In this document: positions 57,310 through 64,000 of the stretch, piece by piece
Layout: every line of letters starts with the position of its first letter
Numbering within the stretch: position 1 is the first letter of the stretch
Source: Heloderma charlesbogerti
Taxonomy: Eukaryota > Chordata > Lepidosauria > Squamata > Helodermatidae
DNA: 64,000 nucleotides
Assembly (NCBI GenBank): GCA_026122225.1
Contig: JANEZZ010001492.1
Coordinates: forward strand, 1,629,001-1,693,000
Direction of reading: 5' to 3'
Program-made: the position numbers and the translations under genes
Notes under the pieces: model-generated
Told to the model about the DNA's origin: nothing
Databases searched by the model: none
The model's input: only the letters and a program-made list of their open reading frames with translations

Positions 57310-57411
57310 GATATGATTTCAGTCATACCTGAATGGTTTAGTGGTTTTCCCTACGTTCTTCAATTTAAGCTGAAATTTTGCGATAAGAAGCTCATGATCT
57401 GAGCCACAGTG
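57310..57411 (-). pseudogene. BovB endonuclease domain, 3' part after insertion
   Basis: The frame resumes at HCGSDHELLIAKFQLKLK (the SDH catalytic motif), which in intact copies follows directly on KTRPGA. The two halves are separated by the element at 57420-58262. Confidence 0.88.
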
Positions 57412-57419
57412 AGCTCCAG

Positions 57420-58262
57420 ATAGGGATTTACGGAAGTGACTTACCTGTTCGCGGATTCTGTTTGTGGTGGTGGTGGTGCGCTCTGTCCATCCCCCCGGAA
57501 TCCTCGATGGGGGGGAGGCTATCTCGTCCTCCCCCCAGGAATCCTGCCCGGCTGCCTCTGCTCCGTGGCGGCTCCGCAGAGCAGCCGGCCAGGGCTGTCC
57601 GCAGTCAGATTTCCGGCCGCGGACTGGCTGGTGCGGATGCAAATGGCGGCCACCGTAGCAGCCACCATTTGCATCCAGCCAGACAGCCATGATAGGCTAC
57701 GTAAGTCTTTACGTAGCCTATCACGGCTGGGCAAAAAAAACACAACGGCGTACGCAAATGGTGGCGGCTACTGCGGCCGCCATTTGCGTTCCCTATTTTT
57801 CGCCATTTTAACCTATGTAAATATTTACGTTGGCTATTACGGCAAAAAAAAAAAGGAAAACGCAAATAGCGTAGTGGATGCTATTTGCGTTCTTTTTTTA
57901 TTCACCGTAATAGCCTACGTAAATATTTACGTAGGCTAAAATGACGAAAAATAAAGAACGCAAATGGTGGCCGCCGTAGCCGCCGCCATTTGCGTACGCC
58001 TTTACTTTTTTTTGGCTTGCCATAATAGGCTACATAAAGACTTACGTAGCCTATCACGGCAAAGACCAGGATGTAAATGGCGGCTGCGGCAGCTGGTCGA
58101 AAAAGCCGGAGCCGCCATCGTCCGGAACATCCGGCCCAGGTAAGCCTCGTCCCAGGGGGAATCCACGGGGGGGGGCGGGCCGTTTCCCCACGGATTTCAG
58201 GGGGCCGAATGCCAGTGCATTTGGCCTCACTGAAATCCGTAGCGGAATTCTCCGCCATCCCT
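57420..58262. mobile_element. hAT-like MITE built of alternating palindromes
   Basis: An 843-bp insertion in the BovB endonuclease. Perfect 8-bp duplication AGCTCCAG (57412-57419 and 58263-58270). Short ends ATAGGGAT / ATCCCT. The centre alternates two palindrome types. Type A has cgcaaatgg / ccatttgcg arms: 57635-57676, 57752-57789, 57859-57891, 57958-57995 and a remnant near 58071. Type B is a palindrome around taggctacgtaa/ttacgtagccta: 57692-57721, 57811-57832, 57911-57938 (perfect, 28 bp) and 58025-58054. A further hairpin, acggatttcag / ctgaaatccgt, lies at 58190-58240. No transposase is present. The open frames over it, on both strands, are artefacts of the repeats. Confidence 0.85.
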
Positions 58263-58270
58263 AGCTCCAG

Positions 58271-59253
58271 GTCTTGTTTTTACTGACTGTATAGAGCTTC
58301 TCCAGCTTTGATTATGTACTTTGCAGCCAATCTGATTTCGATATTGACCATCTGGTGATGTCCATGTGTAGAGTCGCCTCTTGTGCTGTTGGAAAAGAGT
58401 GTTTGCTATGATCAGCGTGTTCTCTTGGCAAAACTCTATTAGCCTTTGTCCTGCTTCATTTTGTACACCAAGGCCATGCTTGCCTGTTATCCCGGTGATT
58501 TCTTGGCTTCCTACTTTAGCACTGCAATCCCCTATGATGAAGAGGTCATCTTTTTTTGGTGTTGTGTTGTAGGTCTTCATAGAACTGATCAACCTCAGCT
58601 TCTTCGGCCTAAGTGTTTGGGGCATAGACTTGAATTACTGTGATGTTGAATGGTTTGCCTTGGATTCATACTGAGATCATTCTATTGTTTTTGAGATTGT
58701 ACCCCAGTACTGCTTTTCCCACCCTTTTATTGACTATGAGTGCTTCTCCATTTCTTCTAAGGGATTCTCGCCCACAGTAGTAGATATAATGGTCACCTGA
58801 ATTAAATTCGCCCATGCTTGTCCATTTTAGTTCACTGATTCCCAAGATGTCGATGTTCAATCTTGCCATCTCAAGTTTGACCACCTCCAGCTTACCTTGA
58901 TTCATTGATCTGACATTCCAGGTTCCTAAACAATATTGTTCTTTACAGCATCGGATTTTCTTTTCACCACCAGACGCATCCACAGCTGAGTGTCCTTTCA
59001 GCTTTTGCCCAGCCGCTTCACTCTTTCTGGCGCTACTTGGAAATTCCCTCTGCTCTTCCCCAGTAGTGTATTGGACACCTTCTGACCTGAGGGGCTCATC
59101 TTCTGGCGTCATATCTTTTAGCCTTGTGATACGTTCCATGGGGTTTTCTTGGCAAGAATACTGGAGTGGGTTGCCATTTCCTTCTCCAGTGGACCACATT
59201 TTGTCAGAACTCTCCAGCATGACCTGTCCGTCTTGGGTGGCCCTGCACGGCAT
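58271..59253 (-). pseudogene. BovB endonuclease domain, 5' part (broken)
   Basis: Two frames. 59253-58666 holds the N-terminal extension and CLGTWNVRSMNQGKLEVVK, then LGISELKWTSMG. 58625-58271 holds DLFIIGDCSAKVGSQE (GDWN-type motif, here GDCS), then YTWTSPDGQYRNQIGC and IQSVKTRPGA, where the reading stops at the insertion. A frameshift lies between the two frames near 58650. The changed GDCS and loss of frame mean no working endonuclease. Confidence 0.88.
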
Positions 59254-59775
59254 AGCTTATGGCTTCACTGAGTTACGCAAGCCCCTTCGCCACAAAAAGG
59301 CAATGATCCATGAAGGGGTATCCAGCCTTTACTCCCTCTAAAATGATTTCTAAAAACTATGTAAATAAGAACACTTTTATAGAAAAATTAGGGACATAAA
59401 ATGTCTGGAAATAATAAGCCATGGGGAAAGTATTTTTAATCCTCTCCAAGATTCCCAGCATAGTTATTTCTTTCATTCCTTATTAAAGTTATGGATCTGA
59501 AGTATATTTTACTGATAGACATTTATGCTCAGTTTCCCAATGTGTGAGTAGAATCACCATTGTGCATTCTTGACAACTTGGGTTTTATACTACAGAGTCC
59601 TGTTTTTCTGATGCTGTAGCAGTCATTTAATGTAGTTCTGACCTATTCAGACAATAATTACAAATTTACTGAGTTTACTTCTAAAAGTTTTTAAATATAA
59701 TGATAATTTTATGAGCAAACGAAGTCATACATAAAATAACTTTAGAAACAGAAAGGCTCCTTTATGTTCCTAAAG

Positions 59776-59912
59776 CAGCCCTCCCCAACCTGGTGTGCTT
59801 TGCATGTTTTGGACTACAATGCCCAGCATTCCTGACCATTGACCACACTGCCTGATGGGAACTGAAGTCCAAAATATCTGGAGGGCATCAGGTTGGGGAA
59901 GGCTATCTTAAA
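59776..59912. repeat. Palindromic CCTCCAGATG repeat
   Basis: ccctccccaacctggtgtgc and catcaggttggggaaggct arms enclose gttttggactacaatgccca and its mirror. Confidence 0.75.
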
Positions 59913-59993
59913 GCAACAAAGTGACTTTAGATCTGTAAAGGGTGCTAAAAAAAAGTATTGTTTTTCAATTTTTCCAAAATTTCCTATTTTTCC

Positions 59994-60017
59994 AACACAC
60001 ACACACACACACACACT
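59994..60017 (+). repeat. (AC)n microsatellite
   Basis: About eleven AC units after ttttccaac. Confidence 0.9.
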
Positions 60018-60134
60018 CCGGGAATTTTTTTTCCAATGGCCTCAAAATTTCCAGAAACGTTACATCATACAATGTTTACTCCATTCCCTTCTTCCGTTTA
60101 GTTACTACTATAGTTAATCCTCTTATTCCTTAGC

Positions 60135-60475
60135 TGCTAAGATTTCTTGGGAGCTGGACTTGGTTGAAAGCTTTTTGTAAATCCATGTATATAATATCTA
60201 TGGACTCATTCCTATCTACGTGCTTGCTGATACTAAAACGACAACACCCCAAAAAGTTGGTGAGGAAGAATTTCCCATTGAATAAGCCACAATGATATTT
60301 CCTTGGCAGGGCATTTTAAAACATATATTTAATAATTATATCTTTATGCTTTCTAGGTTCCAGGAAACGTGGTTAAGCCAACAGCCCTGTAATTTCCTAT
60401 ATCCCCTTTAAAAAAATTGCTAGTATGCTAGCTACTTTGTATGGAGGCTAGATTTAGTGATGCATAATTTTCAGT
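60135..60475 (-). mobile_element. CR1-like fragment
   Basis: tgaaagctttttgtaaatcc then atgtatataatatctatgga and tgaggaagaatttcccattg; it resembles the reverse complement of the CR1 RT-coding region. All frames broken. Confidence 0.45.
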
Positions 60476-60602
60476 GATGTGGGTTTTCTGGAAAAATTTG
60501 TATTGGAAAATTTTCCAATGCAATTTAGGTTATTTGATATAGGGTCATTTGCATAGGAAAATTTTCCATCTCCATCTAAAAATTTTCTGATGCTCTAGAG
60601 TA

Positions 60603-60738
60603 GGAGAAGGCAATTTGTGGCGCTCAGATGTTTTGGCTTAGAACTCCCATCATCCCTCACCATTGGCAATGCTGGCTAGACCTGTTGGAAGCTGTAGGCC
60701 AGAACATCTGGAGGACCATAAGCTGCCCCTCCTTGTCC
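60603..60738. repeat. Palindromic CCTCCAGATG repeat
   Basis: gctcagatgttttggcttag, catcatccctcaccattggc and the mirrored gccagaacatctggaggac. Confidence 0.7.
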
Positions 60739-60848
60739 TAGAGAGATTTCATTTGCATGTTTGTTTTACTTGTATTTAATAAACAAGAATCTTTAAAAAA
60801 AAGTACCCTGTGTTAATTTATATGTCCCAATACATTATAAGTATCTGG

Positions 60849-61205
60849 GCAGTATCCAGTGAGGGTGCTTACGTACCTGTCAGTTCTGTTGTGCCCTGCT
60901 GATTCTCTGCTGCAAGCAGTGTCCACCAGTTGCAGAACCGAGATTTAGCACTTCTAGGGGTAACTGGAAATGAGCAGCAGTGCTCATTTCTGGAATGGGA
61001 TGGGTCAAGCAGAGCTTGCATAAGGGACCTCTGCCGACCTGTCTTGGTCCAGAAATGAGTATTTCTGCTTGTTTCGGGGCTTCCGCTAGGAGGCGTTAAA
61101 TCTCCATTGCACAAGAGGTAAGTCCTGCTTGCACAACGGAATTGGTGGGACCCACCACTTGCGTAATGGAATCAATGGGGGTATACATGCCCTGTTGGAT
61201 ACTGT
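60849..61205. mobile_element. MITE with CAGTATCCA ends
   Basis: Left gggcagtatccagtgagggt and right ccctgttggatactgtcc are inverted ends. Inner inverted pairs: aaatgagcagcagtgctcat and tccagaaatgagtatttctg. No clear duplication. Related by its right arm to 33300-33490. Confidence 0.6.
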
Positions 61206-61782
61206 CCTTTGATCTGAAATGTTTGAGAAAAAATTAAAGCACACTTAATGTTATTTAAATGTTGTATTATGTAGGAATTTGTGTTGAAATACTTGTAAAA
61301 ATTTAAAGACAATAACATGCACTTCTCTTACATTGTTTACATTTAGGGGGGAAATGTTACTGAAAGATACACATGTATTAGTTTTAGCAATGTGAAGAAA
61401 TGTGCATGATATGCTGATAACCACTCATCTGCCCTAAGGTTTTTGTGGCACCTTCAGATTAGCTGTCACTGTTTATTAGATCCATTTCACTTTGAGGCAT
61501 ATGTATTTCAATGACATCTATGTGTGCTAGGAATAATCACCTGAAAAACCTTAATTACAACTTTGAAACTGCTAAGCTTGCCTAATATTGTATTTTAAAT
61601 TGGTATAGATTGATCTTTACTAACAAACTTACAAAATGGAAAATTTTCTGCTGAAAATGAAGCACTGGAAAAAATTCTGCTGAAAAATAAAGCACCGGAA
61701 TAATTTCTGCCCTACATCACTGAAGTTTTTTTAGAAGATCAGCAATTTCACATGTGCGTTTGTTTATTTAAGAATTCTCAGA

Positions 61783-61863
61783 GCCAGTGATTTGTGGTTT
61801 TTTAATTTGTTTATATTGCCGTCCAGGGCCAGTGATTTGTGGATTTTTAATTTGTTTATATAG
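61783..61863 (+). repeat. Tandem duplication, about 45-bp unit
   Basis: gccagtgatttgtggttttt and gccagtgatttgtggatttt, each followed by taatttgtttatat, start at 61783 and 61828. Confidence 0.85.
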
Positions 61864-61895
61864 TTTCAAACATAATCTTTTTTCACCTCTGACTC

Positions 61896-61985
61896 AAACA
61901 ACTGAGTCTCAAAGTACTCTAAAGACTAATGGACTTATCATGACATGAATTTTCATAGACTTGAGTTCAGTTCGTCAGTCACATA
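61896..61985. mobile_element. Penelope-like end fragment (decayed)
   Basis: actctaaagactaatggact, then ttttcatagacttgagttca; resembles the end sequence described for 45700-45800 and 49112-49165. Confidence 0.4.
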
Positions 61986-61992
61986 TTAACTT

Positions 61993-62365
61993 GGTTTGCA
62001 TGACATGTCAGGCTCATTGGAGGTCGTCTAACCCATGGTGAGGCTGCAGTGCATAGAGGGGTGCATGTGGCTGCCATTTTGAATATGCAAGCCATACTCG
62101 TCAAACTGGGGATTGTCAAACTGGGGATTGTCATGTCATGTGAACCAGATGAGCATGGGTTATGCGAGGGTTAAACAACCCTCCCATAACCCTACAGCAA
62201 ACTGAGGGTCATGCAAGCGTTGTTTAACCCTCTCATAACTCTCGGTGGCAGGGTTCACATGACATAGCAACCCCCAAGTGGGGGTTGCATATTCAAAATT
62301 TGGCCTGCACATGCCATGGCTTATAGTGGGTTAAACAGCACATGTTGTGATGTATCATGCAAACC
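61993..62365. mobile_element. MITE with perfect GGTTTGCATGA terminal repeats
   Basis: Perfect 11-bp terminal inverted repeats GGTTTGCATGA (61993-62003) and TCATGCAAACC (62355-62365). The interior is partly self-complementary (gagggttaaacaaccctc; gcgttgtttaaccctctcat) and holds a 16-bp direct duplication at about 62099-62131. No readable target duplication. Confidence 0.7.
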
Positions 62366-63112
62366 ACCCCGAAGTGTTATCTATATAGGCATATAAACTT
62401 ATGAGTGTAGAGGGGGAAAAAGTGTAAAAGGTAGGATTTGATGGCAGTGAAATGAAGGAAGTACAGTCTGTGATTATTCCATTTTTTTAATGTATGCAAA
62501 ACAAGCAGTGTCATTTGACTAGATTCTTCAGACACCCTTGTTGAAAAAGTTGGTTTGAGTAAAGATCGCACTTCTTCCACAGTGAAGATAAATGCAAATA
62601 ATTTATCATTTCTGCAGTCATTCATACCACTTAGTACTATTTTCACTGACAGGGAGAGGGGGCAACATTTTACTGACAGCATGAATGCAGGACTTACTAA
62701 AAGTTCAGTACACTTAAAGAAATGTCCCTCATTTCAGAACGCTACAGATCCATATTCACAGGGATAACAGAAAAGGTCAAGAAAGGAGAGAAGAGCTGGA
62801 GTGATATCTGTGATTCAGCTTTGTGCATTTCACAAAACAGTTTTCTAGCCTCTATAGATGAGCAGTGATATGAATACTAAAAAGAGGCTAAAAAGTGGCA
62901 ATAATCTATCCTTGTATCTGTGTACCCTACAAAGGAACAGAATCAACAAATTTGTACACCACTCTATAATGAAGGGCTAAATATATACGAATACAAATTG
63001 GTTAGGTTGAGCGCTCCAAAGATTCCCTTTTTTGCTTCTATTGTCTTCTTCCTATTTTAATACCCCCCTTTGCCGACAAGGGACATAAGATACTTTTTGT
63101 CCCTAATTATTA

Positions 63113-63187
63113 ACCTAGATAGGGTTACCTCAGTTCATACACAGCTCTGTCTAGCCTAGATAGGGTTACAACAGTTCATACACAGCA
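63113..63187 (+). repeat. Tandem duplication, about 45-bp unit
   Basis: cctagatagggttacctcag and cctagatagggttacaacag, each continuing ttcatacacagc. Confidence 0.85.
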
Positions 63188-64000
63188 GTATACTGCTCTT
63201 CTCTTCCCCCTTTGCAATCCTACTATTTTCCTTCCAAGCATTTTTCTTTCTTTCTGCTCCTATAGCTTCTCTTCCTTCACCCATTTCCACCATTGTGAGG
63301 GTTTTCTTGCTATTAGCAGAACTATATCTTGTTCTTTAATTGCAAAATTATCAATTTTATAAAAATACGCTTCACGATTTAGTAGAATTCATCCAATTTA
63401 CAATTCAAATAATCAAAAATATCCATTTCCAGAAGTTTAAAAAATCTAGAAAATGGATGTATATACTAAAAGTTATAAACAACCTTCATCTATTCATTGA
63501 AGCACCTTCTCAGAGTGACTTTGGTCAGGAGTCAGTGCTAAAGCTAGTACACAAGTGGCTGCTTAGTGTTAGAGGGGATGTAAATCTTGAGTATTTTTCT
63601 TATGTAGTGGTCCTGCCTGTCCATGCAAGACTTTTGCTTACAATATTAGGAGAAATATCAGACATCACCAAACAATTCAGCCAAGTCCAATGTTACAGCT
63701 CTTTCTATCTTTAACGACTAAAGTTATATCTTCTAGCAGCCCTTGTGGAAATTGCCAAGCATTGTGAAACGCAGTCAGGTTTCTCAATCCAAGCCTGGCA
63801 TATTAGGATTTGGCAAATGGCATTGTCAGGCATTAACTCATAACAGACTTATTAGTGGAACACCAAAGAAAGATCAATTCATAGACATTCGTTTCCCTTT
63901 ATATCAAACCTAAATAAAGGGGCTCAGACTTCCAGTGTTGTAGGTGGATTTTGAAAAGGTTTTGAAAGGACCTCCTAATATGATTAATATAGCAATTGTC

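Larger units (their letters stand above)
55684..59335 (-). mobile_element. Full-length BovB (RTE) LINE, split by a MITE
   Basis: About 2.8 kb of BovB on the minus strand once the 843-bp insertion is excluded. The order on the minus strand is 5' region and endonuclease (59335-57310), reverse transcriptase (57294-55833) and the 3' end (gacccca...ttgttgttcagtcgtg, 55684). Frameshifts break the ORF. BovB is abundant in squamates and shows a patchy, horizontally transferred distribution among vertebrates, which supports the reptile origin of the window but does not prove it. Confidence 0.92.
46281..64000 (+). other. Presumed first intron of the right-hand gene
   Basis: No exon of TAX1BP1 or any other host gene was recognised. 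Besides the listed transposons, 47000-47575, 48145-48525, 48630-49105, 51840-52435, 53865-54400, 59340-59770, 61210-61780 and 62370-64000 show nothing identifiable apart from short tandem duplications. Confidence 0.45.

Noticed and set aside
63340..63714. A 124-codon plus-strand frame that might be an exon of the right-hand gene
   Set aside because: It does not resemble TAX1BP1, lacks acceptor and donor signals at sensible positions, and has no domain.

Overview
This is vertebrate nuclear DNA, most likely from a squamate reptile (lizard or snake). It is AT-rich, intron-dominated and full of reptile-type repeats: L2 and CR1 LINEs, a BovB/RTE LINE, Penelope-like remains, tRNA-derived SINEs, one solo LTR and many short palindromic hAT-type DNA transposons. 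The species call is inference from repeat content. No prokaryotic features, CRISPR arrays or tRNA/rRNA genes were seen.

The one protein-coding gene I can prove is HIBADH (3-hydroxyisobutyrate dehydrogenase, mitochondrial valine catabolism) on the minus strand. Its first four coding exons lie at 30524-30605, 17274-17434, 14646-14755 and 12417-12538. They join in frame to give the first 158 codons: transit peptide, NAD-binding fold and the start of the substrate-binding motif. The remaining exons should lie to the left of the window. Exon 1 sits in a CpG island (about 30.5-31.0 kb) with two CCAAT boxes. A second CpG island (about 45.85-46.6 kb) ends in a plus-strand 5' splice donor. Vertebrate synteny (HIBADH divergent from TAX1BP1) makes it the likely promoter and noncoding first exon of TAX1BP1, but no TAX1BP1 coding exon was found in the window.

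Layout: 1-12416 is HIBADH intron 4 (CR1, hAT MITEs, an L2 carrying a solo LTR, a BovB tail). 12417-17434 holds exons 4, 3 and 2. 17435-30523 is intron 1, with a nearly full-length L2 at 21.65-25.0 kb. 30.6-45.85 kb is the divergent intergenic region, with SINEs, nested insertions and a 1.9-kb foldback element. 46.28-64.0 kb is the presumed TAX1BP1 intron 1, with a decayed Penelope-like element, a hAT-type MITE with a long hairpin, an L2, and a BovB that was itself split by an 843-bp palindrome-array element.

The most unusual material is noncoding. The 843-bp hAT-like insertion at 57420-58262 is built from alternating copies of two different palindromes. The 41524-43388 element is a long foldback flanked by a perfect 8-bp duplication. 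Several other nested insertions have readable target-site duplications that fix their order of arrival.
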